NCBI GenBank assembly: GCA_045645505.1
Contig: JAZRIW010000021.1
Location: 1 to 34,471 of the forward strand
Direction: 5' to 3'
From: Fumia sp045645505
GTDB lineage: Bacteria; Bacillota; Clostridia; Oscillospirales; Ruminococcaceae
DNA: 34,471 nt
The notes below the pieces were generated by a model. That model saw only the letters and a list, made by a program, of their open reading frames with translations. It was not told where the DNA came from and ran no database searches. The number at the start of each line of letters is the position of its first letter. The first letter of the stretch is position 1. This document shows, piece by piece, positions 25,018-32,470 of the stretch. A program made the position numbers and the translations under genes.

Positions 25018-25043
25018 AAAAGCTCTGCATTTGCAGAGCTTTT
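25018..25043. terminator. Bidirectional terminator between DUF1622 and FMN-lipoprotein genes
   Basis: AAAAGCTCTGC and GCAGAGCTTTT form an 11-bp perfect stem with a four-base loop, with T-rich sequence on both sides. It separates two convergent genes. Confidence 0.88.
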
Positions 25044-25051
25044 ATCATTTA

Positions 25052-25498
25052 TTATTCACAGATTACTGTATTTGTGTCGCCTTTTTTCATATTTTCTTCC
25101 AAAGCTTTAACAAGTTTTTTGAAAGTATCGGAAGAATGTGTAGCACCTGCTACTGTATCAACCTGATTGATATCTTGTTTTTCAATTAAACCACTTTCAA
25201 GCTTCTCACTTGTAGCAGCAGGATATGTTTCAAAACCTGCGCCAATGTAAGCTTCTTTATATGCTTCATCTTCAGATTTCTTATGTCCGTCTTCACTGTT
25301 AAGAGAATCAGACTCTACTTCTGTGATTTTTCCGTCAGCAACTGTTACATTAACATAATCTTTCCAGCCATGATCATCAAAATCCTTCATTTCTGCACGA
25401 TATGAACCGTCTTTAAAGCCTTCATTTTTACTGCCGCAAGAAGTTGCTACGCCCATTACTGCAATTGCAGCAAGGATAATTGCCAAAAACTTTTTCAT
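25052..25498 (-). CDS. FMN-binding lipoprotein (extracytosolic flavoprotein)
   Basis: The 148-residue protein has a lipoprotein signal with Cys21 in VATSC, then a single FMN_bind domain (about residues 30-137; GSYRAEMKDFDDHGWKDYVNVTVADGKITEV). Near its end DTVAGATHSS matches the flavinylation site, with Thr120 as the expected FMN-bearing residue. The likely modifying enzyme, ApbE, is encoded divergently just upstream. Relatives such as PplA carry electrons outside the membrane. It could take electrons from RNF or from another membrane dehydrogenase, or act as a free redox carrier; the partner is not shown by the sequence. GAAAGGAAG lies before the ATG. Confidence 0.92.
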   Translation of the reverse strand: MKKFLAIILAAIAVMGVATSCGSKNEGFKDGSYRAEMKDFDDHGWKDYVNVTVADGKITEVESDSLNSEDGHKKSEDEAYKEAYIGAGFETYPAATSEKLESGLIEKQDINQVDTVAGATHSSDTFKKLVKALEENMKKGDTNTVICE

Positions 25499-25525
25499 TA
25501 AAAAATCTTCCTTTCAAAATATATC

Positions 25526-25545
25526 TGTAAAGAATTCTCTTTACA
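25526..25545 (-). promoter_or_regulatory. Palindromic operator candidate of the FMN-lipoprotein gene
   Basis: TGTAAAG and CTTTACA flank a 6-base centre. The site begins a few bases after the expected transcription start, where a repressor would block elongation. It could equally be a small mRNA hairpin. Confidence 0.4.
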
Positions 25546-25553
25546 ACAAAGTT

Positions 25554-25582
25554 ATTATACCATATAAAATCCTCTTTGTCCA
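25554..25582 (-). promoter_or_regulatory. Promoter of the FMN-lipoprotein gene
   Basis: On the minus strand TGGACA (25582-25577), 17 bases and a perfect TATAAT (25559-25554). Confidence 0.78.
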
Positions 25583-25670
25583 GTATTTAACAATATTTTT
25601 TAAAATTTTACAAATTCATAAAAAGCTTTGCCTCATCTTTCCAAAAAGCCTTGCATTATTATGGTTTTGC

Positions 25671-25699
25671 TTGACAATACTCCATAAAAATAATATCAT
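25671..25699 (+). promoter_or_regulatory. Probable promoter of the apbE-rnf operon
   Basis: A perfect TTGACA (25671-25676), 17 bases and TATCAT (25694-25699). A TATAAT follows at a 22-base spacing and is less suitable. The leader to the apbE GTG is about 100 bases. No other promoter is obvious before rnfB ends, so this one probably drives the whole 7.5-kb operon. Confidence 0.6.
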
Positions 25700-25809
25700 A
25701 TAATAGATTGCTGAAACTTGACTTAATGTTATTTTTCACATTTTTAAAGTTATAGTTTCAATAAATTAAAACAATGTTTCAACATTATTATTAATTTTAC
25801 CCGAAAGAA

Positions 25810-26835
25810 GTGGTTTTAATTAAAAAAATTTATATTTTTTTTGCTTTTTTATTACTCACTCTTTTTACTGCTTCCTGTCAAAAGCCTCAATATTCATCAG
25901 AAACATTTCTGATGGACACAGTTGTCACACAAACTGTAATAGGCACCTCTGCTGAAAGCACCGTAAAAAAAGCGGAAGAGATAATAAAAAACTTAGAAAA
26001 TACCTATTCAGCATATATTGAAACTTCCCTTACAAATACCATAAATTCCAAATCGGGGATTTCACCTGTTAAAGTAAATGACGAAGAACTTAACCTTATA
26101 AAACGTTGTGTCGAATTTTCAGATTCTTCAGACGGGCTTTTTGACCTGACAATAGCTCCTCTCACAAAACTCTGGAATATCAACGGAGAAAATCCCAAAG
26201 TTCCAAAAAAAGAAGAAATCGAAAAGGCAAAATCTCTTATCAATTATAAAGATGTTTCAATAAATGAAGAGGAAAATACTGTTTTTTTAAAAAACAAAGG
26301 TATGCAATTAGACTTCGGTGCTACTGTAAAGGGATATGCTTCACAGAAGATTTTAGAACTGTATAAACAGGAAAATATCCAAGGCGCAGTCTTATCTTTA
26401 GGCGGTAATATAACTGTCTTTGGTGAAAAAAGCGATGGAAGTCCTTTTAAAATAGGTATCAGAGATCCCAAGAAATCTTCAGCTGATTATTTTGCAATTT
26501 TAAAAACAGAAGGCAAAATTATTGCAACATCAGGTGCCTATGAACGTTACTTTAAAGAAGAGGACATAATTTACCACCATATTTTAAATCCAGAAACCGG
26601 GTATCCATGTGACTCGGATTTGCAAAGTGTCACAGTAATTTCTGAAGACGGACTTTTATCCGACTATCTTTCTACACTTTTTTATATGCTCGGAAAAGAT
26701 GCCGTTAAAGAAAATTTAACTCATGATAACTTTTCCCTGATAGCTATTGATAAAGAAGATAAAGTTTATATTTCCCCCAATTTAAAATCATCATTTACTC
26801 TCATTGAGGGCACAGAATACAAATTAGCTGAATAA
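25810..26835 (+). CDS. apbE: FAD:protein FMN transferase (ApbE) lipoprotein
   Basis: The 341-residue protein has a lipoprotein signal with Cys23 in FTASC. The ApbE core follows: MDTVVTQTVIG, LDFGATVKGYASQKILE, LSLGGNITVFG, then ATSGAYERYF with YHHILNPETGYP, and the SDYLSTLFYMLG helix. It uses FAD and magnesium to attach FMN to Thr or Ser in the D-x-x-[SA]-G-A-T type motif, outside the membrane. Its targets are very probably RnfG and RnfD in this operon and the divergent lipoprotein. The start must be the GTG at 25810: a stop lies six codons upstream, and no ATG precedes the signal peptide. The ribosome site is poor (GAAAG close to the codon). Confidence 0.94.
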   Translation: MVLIKKIYIFFAFLLLTLFTASCQKPQYSSETFLMDTVVTQTVIGTSAESTVKKAEEIIKNLENTYSAYIETSLTNTINSKSGISPVKVNDEELNLIKRCVEFSDSSDGLFDLTIAPLTKLWNINGENPKVPKKEEIEKAKSLINYKDVSINEEENTVFLKNKGMQLDFGATVKGYASQKILELYKQENIQGAVLSLGGNITVFGEKSDGSPFKIGIRDPKKSSADYFAILKTEGKIIATSGAYERYFKEEDIIYHHILNPETGYPCDSDLQSVTVISEDGLLSDYLSTLFYMLGKDAVKENLTHDNFSLIAIDKEDKVYISPNLKSSFTLIEGTEYKLAE

Positions 26836-26846
26836 AGGAATTTAAT

Positions 26847-27209
26847 ATGTTTGCACATAAAAAAGATATTTATATAATTATTTTGATTTTACTGACAGCA
26901 ATTATAATATGGGCTTTTTCATACAGAAAATCCTCTGACGCTCAGTATGCAGTAATTGAATATGACGGTAAAATAGTAAAAACTGTTTCCTTATCAGAAG
27001 ACTTTGAATTTACTCTTTCAGAAGATGAAACAATAAAATTTTCAGTTAAAGACGGGGCCATTTCTTTTATCAACGCTACCTGTCCCGACAAAATATGTCA
27101 AAATACAGGTTACCTCAGTAAACCGGGACAAACTGCCATATGTATGCCTAAAAAAACTATTTTAAAGGTATCAGGAAAAAATCCTGATATTGATATGGTA
27201 GCCACCTAA
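26847..27209 (+). CDS. NusG domain II-containing protein
   Basis: The 120-residue protein has one N-terminal membrane helix (about residues 8-25), then a NusG domain II fold exposed outside the membrane. CPDKICQNTGYLSKPGQTAICMPKK is the hallmark, with three conserved cysteines (two in CPDKIC, one in AICMP). Family members are typically encoded with apbE and rnf or other flavinylated systems, but their job is unknown; the Cys pair might bind a metal or act in thiol redox. It lies 11 bases after apbE and is part of the operon. Confidence 0.9.
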   Translation: MFAHKKDIYIIILILLTAIIIWAFSYRKSSDAQYAVIEYDGKIVKTVSLSEDFEFTLSEDETIKFSVKDGAISFINATCPDKICQNTGYLSKPGQTAICMPKKTILKVSGKNPDIDMVAT

Positions 27210-27227
27210 AGAAAGAAGGGGAAAATA

Positions 27228-27740
27228 CTGGCAAAAGAATATAATATCAAAAAAATTACCGGTATGGGAATGTTACTTTGTCTTTCAATCGTTTTAAGCT
27301 TTTTAGAAAGTATGATTCCTCCCTTACCTGCTATGCCACCGGGAATAAAATTGGGCCTTTCAAATATTGTAACCATATATTGCCTGTTTTTCTTAAACAC
27401 AAAAAGTGCAGTTACAATCTCTTTCTTAAAATCTTTTTTTGTTTTTCTAACAAGAGGATTTTCTGCGGGACTTTTAAGTCTTTGCGGAGGAATGTTATCA
27501 ATTTTAGTTATGGCACTTCTTTTTAAAAGTAATAAACGTTTAAGTTACCTCATTTTAAGTATTTCAGGTGCAATCAGCCACAATATAGGACAGATTGCGA
27601 TAGCATCTTTACTATTTAAAACAACAAGTGTGTTTTATTATCTTCCCGTTTTAATTATATCGGGAGTGATTATGGGAACCATCACCGCTATTACAATGAA
27701 GATGATACTTCCCGCTTTAAAACACATTTCTGAAAATTAA
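27228..27740 (+). CDS. Gx transporter / heptaprenyl diphosphate synthase component I-like protein
   Basis: This is a membrane protein of about 170 residues with roughly five helices. Its motifs IVLSFLESMIPPLPAMPPGIKLGLSNIVTIY and ISGAISHNIGQIAIASLLF match the Hpre_diP_synt_I/Gx transporter family, whose members resemble small S-component transporters. The first ATG is at 27264, but family homology (KKITGMGMLLCL) begins earlier and AAGGGG ends 6 bases before a CTG at 27228, so I place a CTG start there. The position between the NusG-II gene and rnfC hints at a role in supplying a flavin or precursor outside the cell, or in quinone synthesis. The substrate is unproven. Confidence 0.8.
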   Translation: MAKEYNIKKITGMGMLLCLSIVLSFLESMIPPLPAMPPGIKLGLSNIVTIYCLFFLNTKSAVTISFLKSFFVFLTRGFSAGLLSLCGGMLSILVMALLFKSNKRLSYLILSISGAISHNIGQIAIASLLFKTTSVFYYLPVLIISGVIMGTITAITMKMILPALKHISEN

Positions 27741-27773
27741 AATTTTTTAAACTGAGAAAGGATTTGATTTTTA

Positions 27774-29171
27774 ATGCGAAACCTCAACGGAATAAAACTT
27801 GCTCATCACAAAAAGTCAAAAAATATGGCAACTTGTGATATTCCGCTTCCAAAAACAGTAGCGATACCTATGCTTCAGCATATGGGAGCACCTTGCATTC
27901 CATATGTAAAAGCAGGCGATACAGTAAAAACAGGTCAACTTATAGCTGATACTGAAAATGCTTTTTCTGTACCGATTCACAGTTCAGTGACGGGTACAGT
28001 TACAGCTATTGAAAACTATCTCGATTCTTTTGGAAACACACAACAAAAAGTTGTTATAGAGGTTTGTGAAACTCAGGAAACAGTTGATATAACCCCCCAC
28101 CCTGTTTTCGACCAGAAATCTTTAGTTGATGCCGCACGTCTTTCGGGAATTTGCGGATTAGGCGGTGCAGGTTTCCCCACACACATTAAATTAAACTGTA
28201 AAAATATCGATGAAATTGACACTCTCGTTATAAATGGTGCAGAATGTGAACCTTATATCACTTCAGATTATCGTGAAATGATTGAAGCACCTGACGACAT
28301 TATAGGTGGTATCAAAGAAGTTATACGTTGCCTTAATATCAAAAAGGCAGTAATCGGTATTGAAGATAATAAAAAAGATGCAATAGAGCTTTTAAAATCA
28401 AAAATAGACAGCGATAACATAAGCGTCATTACATTAAAAAGCACATATCCTCAGGGTGCTGAAAAAGTATTGATTTATGCCGCAACAGGCAGAATTATAG
28501 AAGAAGGCGAAATCCCTTCAAATAAAGGTGTCATTGTTCTTAATATTTCAACAATCGCTCAGCTTTACCGTTTTATCCGTACAGGTATGCCTTTGACACA
28601 CAAACGTATCACCGTTGACGGAAATTATGTTAAAACTCCAATGAATTTAAGAGTACCTATCGGCACTTCAATTGAATATGTGCTGAATTATGCAAATATA
28701 GATACAGAAAAAGCTGATAAAATCCTCATGGGTGGCCCTATGATGGGAGTAGCGGTTTACGATATATCAGCTCCGATTATCAAAAACAATAACGCTATTT
28801 TGGTTTTAAAAGACCCGAATCTTAAATACAAAGTATCCCGTACACTCAGTTCCTTCTTACCAAATGCAAGTGACGGAACTGACAACATAGCAGATGCAGA
28901 AATAGGTCCTGATAAAACCGTAGTAGGAAAAGCTCTTGCCTTACCTACAACAGATTGTATCCGTTGCGGTAAATGTGTATATGTTTGTCCGATAAATCTT
29001 ATGCCGGCTGCTTTAGAAAAAGCCTATGATAAAAAAGATTTGGAGAAACTCAATAATCTGAAAGTAAACCTTTGCATAAACTGTGGCTGTTGCTCATACG
29101 TCTGCCCTGCACGCCGAAACTTAGCACAAAAAAATCAGCTTGCAAAAGTTATGCTTAAAAATAAAAAATAG
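27774..29171 (+). CDS. rnfC: RNF complex subunit RnfC
   Basis: The 465-residue peripheral subunit receives NADH or delivers electrons to NAD at the cytoplasmic side. Visible parts are the N-terminal biotinyl-like fold (VKAGDTVKTGQLIAD and SVTGTVTAIE), the FMN/NADH-binding Nuo51-like core (GICGLGGAGFPTHIKL, NGAECEPYITSDYR) and an SLBB region near residue 270. Two [4Fe-4S] sites follow, CIRCGKCVYVCP and CINCGCCSYVCP. GAGAAAGGA precedes the ATG. The length is normal for clostridial RnfC, and it opens the conserved C-D-G-E-A-B gene order. Confidence 0.97.
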   Translation: MRNLNGIKLAHHKKSKNMATCDIPLPKTVAIPMLQHMGAPCIPYVKAGDTVKTGQLIADTENAFSVPIHSSVTGTVTAIENYLDSFGNTQQKVVIEVCETQETVDITPHPVFDQKSLVDAARLSGICGLGGAGFPTHIKLNCKNIDEIDTLVINGAECEPYITSDYREMIEAPDDIIGGIKEVIRCLNIKKAVIGIEDNKKDAIELLKSKIDSDNISVITLKSTYPQGAEKVLIYAATGRIIEEGEIPSNKGVIVLNISTIAQLYRFIRTGMPLTHKRITVDGNYVKTPMNLRVPIGTSIEYVLNYANIDTEKADKILMGGPMMGVAVYDISAPIIKNNNAILVLKDPNLKYKVSRTLSSFLPNASDGTDNIADAEIGPDKTVVGKALALPTTDCIRCGKCVYVCPINLMPAALEKAYDKKDLEKLNNLKVNLCINCGCCSYVCPARRNLAQKNQLAKVMLKNKK

Positions 29172-29185
29172 GGAGAGCTTTTAAC

Positions 29186-30634
29186 ATGAAAAATTTAATA
29201 GTATCACCTTCTCCGCACATCCGAAGCGGAAATTCAACACAAAAAATAATGTTAGATGTAATAATTGCGTTATTACCCGCTCTTGCAGTATCAATAATTA
29301 TCTTTGGCTTTCGTGCACTGCTTGTTACTGCATTTTGTGTGATAAGCTGCGTGATTTTTGAATACTTCTGCAGACTTTTTATGAAACGCACTCAGACAAT
29401 TTCCGATTTAAGTGCAGTTGTAACCGGTATATTACTTGCAATGAATCTACCTGTTGCAATTCCTCTATGGATGGCTTTATTCGGTTGTTTTATCGCTATT
29501 GTTGTTGTAAAACAGTTATTTGGTGGTATAGGACAGAATTTTGCAAATCCCGCTATTGCTGCAAGAGTAATTATGTTGGCATCCTTCTCAAAACAAATGA
29601 CAACCTACACCGAACCATTTAAAGGTGTAGATGCTATAATAAGTGCAACTCCTCTGGCACAATTAGCAACAGGTGAAGCTACTCCTTCTCTTTTAAATAT
29701 GTTTTTGGGAGTTAAAGGCGGTTGTTTAGGTGAAGTAAGTGCCGCAGCACTTTTACTTGGCGGTATTTACCTTGTTGCACGTAAAATAATTTCCCCGATC
29801 ACTCCGCTTACTTTCATTGGAACAGTATTTTTAGGAAGCTTTTTACTGGGTGGACAACCTTTATACCAAATCCTTGCAGGTGGTCTTTTCATCGGTGCTA
29901 TCTTTATGGCAACAGATTATTCCACAACACCTGTCACCAAAAAAGGTAAAATCATCTTTGGAATAGGTTGCGGTATTATAACTATTGCTATTCGTTTCTA
30001 CGGAGGTTATCCTGAAGGTGTTTCCTTTGCTATTTTGATTATGAATATTCTGACTCCTCAGATTGATAAATTAACAAAAATAACTCCTTTAGGTGCAAAA
30101 GCTGAAAACCCTGAGAAAGCAAAAATCAAACGTATTATTTCACGGGTAATTGTAATTTTACTTGCAGTTATAGTAGCTATGCTTACAGTGCTTACATTCT
30201 TTAAACAAGAAGGATATTCAGGTAAAGAATTAAAAGCATATGCATCAGAAGCACTTCCCGAAGCTGACAGTCTTAAATTAGTTAAAACCTCTTTGACAGA
30301 TGAAGCACTTCTTTACACCTACAAAGCTTCTGACGACAAAGGTATAGCCTTTGTGATTAACTCTGAAGGCTACAACAAAGAAACTCCTATTACAATGATG
30401 GTAGGTTTAAACCCCGATGGTGAAGTTCAGGGTATCAGTATTATCGAAAACAAGGAAACTGAAGGTATCGGTACCAAGGTTTTCGCAGACGCAGATTTTA
30501 TTGCAAAAATTAAACAAACCCCTGATACAGCAGATGTTGTTGCAAACGCAACATTCACTTCTGAAGGTATCAAAAATGGTGTAATAAAAGCTACTGAGCT
30601 TTTTTCGGCACTTAAATCAGAAATTTTAGAATAG
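29186..30634 (+). CDS. rnfD: RnfD fused to a C-terminal RnfG-like FMN_bind unit
   Basis: Normal RnfD is about 310-320 residues; this one has 482. Residues 1-300 are a typical RnfD with about nine to ten membrane helices, the covalent FMN site around Thr155 in IISATPLAQ, and TDYSTTPVT. A linker then leads to an extra membrane helix (about 315-337) and a 140-residue FMN_bind domain. ALPEADSLK and MMVGLNPDGEVQGI in this domain match RnfG. The tail's flavinylation motif is VANATFT: the key Thr456 is kept, but the usual Gly is Asn, so FMN attachment may be lost. The frame is continuous, with a strong ribosome site for the next rnfG, so this is a genuine fusion rather than a missed stop. Confidence 0.93.
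   Translation: MKNLIVSPSPHIRSGNSTQKIMLDVIIALLPALAVSIIIFGFRALLVTAFCVISCVIFEYFCRLFMKRTQTISDLSAVVTGILLAMNLPVAIPLWMALFGCFIAIVVVKQLFGGIGQNFANPAIAARVIMLASFSKQMTTYTEPFKGVDAIISATPLAQLATGEATPSLLNMFLGVKGGCLGEVSAAALLLGGIYLVARKIISPITPLTFIGTVFLGSFLLGGQPLYQILAGGLFIGAIFMATDYSTTPVTKKGKIIFGIGCGIITIAIRFYGGYPEGVSFAILIMNILTPQIDKLTKITPLGAKAENPEKAKIKRIISRVIVILLAVIVAMLTVLTFFKQEGYSGKELKAYASEALPEADSLKLVKTSLTDEALLYTYKASDDKGIAFVINSEGYNKETPITMMVGLNPDGEVQGISIIENKETEGIGTKVFADADFIAKIKQTPDTADVVANATFTSEGIKNGVIKATELFSALKSEILE
30388..30436 (+). repeat. 49-bp exact direct repeat, copy 1 (rnfD tail)
   Basis: This stretch is identical over 49 bases to 30937-30985 in rnfG, 549 bases downstream. It encodes ITMMVGLNPDGEVQGI in both genes. 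Flanking sequence is only moderately similar. Confidence 0.95.
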
Positions 30635-30646
30635 GAGGACTTTTAA

Positions 30647-31192
30647 ATGAAAATCTTTAATCAAATAATAAAACCAACATTAGTCCTTACTATTGTATGC
30701 GCTGTTATATCCGCAGCTCTTGCATTAACGTATAATCTCACAGGAGTTGCAGAATTAGGAAATGGTTATACACCTGAGCAGCTCATAGAATTTTCACAAA
30801 AAGCACTCCCTGAAGCTGACAACTTAACAGAGATTACTCCTTCCTTTGAAGATGAAAATCTCCTCTTTGCTTATAAAGCAGATAATGACGCAGGTTTCGC
30901 TCTTATCGTAAAAGGAAAAGGTTATTCATCAGATGGTATTACAATGATGGTAGGTTTAAACCCCGATGGTGAAGTTCAGGGTATCTACATCGTAGCGCAG
31001 GGAGAAACTCCCGGCCTTGGTGACAAAGTTGCAAACAACGATGCAGAATATCTTAAGAACTTTGTCGGCAACACAAAAGATAATATTTCTGCAGATACAG
31101 TTGCAGGTGCAACACGTACCTCAAACGGTATTATCGACGGTGTCACAAAAGCAACTCAATTATTTGAAAAATTAAAAACGGAGGTGGAATAA
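30647..31192 (+). CDS. rnfG: RNF complex subunit RnfG
   Basis: The 181-residue protein has one N-terminal membrane helix (about residues 9-29) and an extracytoplasmic FMN_bind domain. The flavinylation site DTVAGATRTS is intact, with Thr156 as the FMN carrier. It passes electrons between RnfD and the other membrane subunits. TAGGAGG precedes the ATG, 12 bases after rnfD. Its middle shares an exact 49-bp block with the fused tail of rnfD, so the two FMN_bind units are paralogues kept alike by recent duplication or gene conversion. Confidence 0.96.
   Translation: MKIFNQIIKPTLVLTIVCAVISAALALTYNLTGVAELGNGYTPEQLIEFSQKALPEADNLTEITPSFEDENLLFAYKADNDAGFALIVKGKGYSSDGITMMVGLNPDGEVQGIYIVAQGETPGLGDKVANNDAEYLKNFVGNTKDNISADTVAGATRTSNGIIDGVTKATQLFEKLKTEVE
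30937..30985 (+). repeat. 49-bp exact direct repeat, copy 2 (rnfG)
   Basis: Identical to 30388-30436 in the rnfD tail, in the same orientation and reading frame. Recombination between the two copies would delete 549 bases (183 codons) in frame. It would join the rnfD front to the rnfG back half and give a single RnfD-G protein with the intact flavinylation motif. Confidence 0.95.
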
Positions 31193-31846
31193 ATGCTTAA
31201 AGAATTTTTAAAAGGTATTATAAAAGAAAACCCTGTATTGGTTATGCTTTTGGGTACCTGTCCGACACTCGCCATCACTACTTCCGCTTTAAACGGAATT
31301 GGTATGGGACTTGCAACCACCTTTGTTTTATTAGGTTCAAGCCTTGTTGTCTCAATGCTTAAAAAGATTATTCCAAACGAAGTTCGTTTACCTGCATTTA
31401 TCGTAATCATCGCAGGTTTTGTTACAATAGCAGGATTTTTACTTCAGGTATATGTACCGACACTTTATGATACTTTAGGCGTATTCCTTGCTTTAATCAC
31501 TGTTAACTGTATCATTTTAGGACGTGCTGAAGCATTCGCAAGTAAAAATTCCGTAGCAAAATCAATTGCAGACGCACTCGGTATGGGAATCGGATTTACG
31601 TTAGCACTTTTGCTTATGGGAACAATAAGAGAAATTTTAGGACAAAACACCTGGTTTGGAATTGACGTTTCTCTCGGATTTTTTGAACCGATAAATCTTT
31701 TCATAACTCCCGCAGGCGGATTTATGGTATTTGGATTATTAGTTGCAATTGCAAATAAAGTATCAGGTTATAAAATTTCAAAGAAAAAAGGCTGTGCTAA
31801 TTGTCCCTCAAGGGCCGCTTGCCACAATGAAGGAGAGGTGCAGTAA
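31193..31846 (+). CDS. rnfE: RNF complex subunit RnfE
   Basis: The 217-residue integral membrane subunit begins KEFLKGIIKENPVLVMLLGTCPTLAITTSALNGIGMG, the strongly conserved RnfE/NqrD start containing the membrane Cys that helps hold an intramembrane Fe-S site. It has six helices. The Cys-rich end (GCANCPSRAACHNEGE) is an extension seen in clostridial RnfE. GGAGGTGG overlaps the end of rnfG, and the ATG follows the rnfG stop directly. Confidence 0.96.
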   Translation: MLKEFLKGIIKENPVLVMLLGTCPTLAITTSALNGIGMGLATTFVLLGSSLVVSMLKKIIPNEVRLPAFIVIIAGFVTIAGFLLQVYVPTLYDTLGVFLALITVNCIILGRAEAFASKNSVAKSIADALGMGIGFTLALLLMGTIREILGQNTWFGIDVSLGFFEPINLFITPAGGFMVFGLLVAIANKVSGYKISKKKGCANCPSRAACHNEGEVQ

Positions 31847-32437
31847 ATGAAAGAGATTTTAACTATTTTAATAAGTGCAATTTTAGTAGATAACTTTGTA
31901 CTTTCAAAATTTATGGGTATCTGTCCTTTTATCGGCGTTTCCAAAAAAACCTCGTCTGCGATGGGTATGAGCGTAGCTGTTACCTTTGTTATGGTAATGT
32001 CCACAGCACTCACCCACCCCATTTACACTTATATTCTCGCTCCTAACGGACTTGAATATTTAAAAACTATGACATTTATCTTGATTATAGCTTTGTTTGT
32101 TCAGCTTGTTGAAATTATTATCAAGCGCTTTTTACCACCCCTTTATAAATCACTCGGTATTTATCTGCCGCTTATTACAACAAACTGTGCAGTTTTAGGT
32201 GTAACAATCTTAAACATTGACAATGATTACAACTTTGGACACAGCATTGTAAATGCTTTAGGTGCAGGAATTGGCTTTACTATTGCGTTGCTTTTATTCT
32301 CCGGAGTAAGAGAACGCATCGACAGCGCAGACGTTCCGAAAATGTTTAAAGGAATTCCCTCAGCACTTATCGCGGCAGGAATTGTAGCCGCATCATTTAT
32401 GGGATTTTCAGGAATTGTTGAAAATCTTTTCCAGTAA
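31847..32437 (+). CDS. rnfA: RNF complex subunit RnfA
   Basis: The 196-residue membrane protein has six helices and starts ISAILVDNFVLSKFMGICPFIGVSKK, the RnfA/NqrE signature with its intramembrane Cys. TTNCAVLGVTILN in the fourth helix carries the second such Cys. It pairs with RnfE as an inverted-topology partner around the shared membrane Fe-S cluster, part of the ion-coupling path. GGAGAGG precedes the ATG, which directly follows the rnfE stop. Confidence 0.97.
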   Translation: MKEILTILISAILVDNFVLSKFMGICPFIGVSKKTSSAMGMSVAVTFVMVMSTALTHPIYTYILAPNGLEYLKTMTFILIIALFVQLVEIIIKRFLPPLYKSLGIYLPLITTNCAVLGVTILNIDNDYNFGHSIVNALGAGIGFTIALLLFSGVRERIDSADVPKMFKGIPSALIAAGIVAASFMGFSGIVENLFQ

Positions 32438-32470
32438 GAAAACGAATTCTAAGATAGGAGAAACTAAACC

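Larger units (their letters stand above)
25499..25809. other. Divergent control region between FMN lipoprotein and apbE-rnf
   Basis: This 311-base gap has no gene. It holds a promoter for each direction, a TGTAAAG/CTTTACA palindrome at the lipoprotein transcript start, and two GTTTCAA copies (25755-25761 and 25776-25782) exactly 21 bases apart, with a TGAAAC at 25712. The rest is featureless A/T-rich sequence. Confidence 0.6.

Noticed and set aside
30388..30985. The 49-bp repeat as a mobile element or CRISPR-like unit
   Set aside because: Both copies lie in the same reading frame of homologous FMN_bind domains and encode the same conserved residues, so paralogy explains them.
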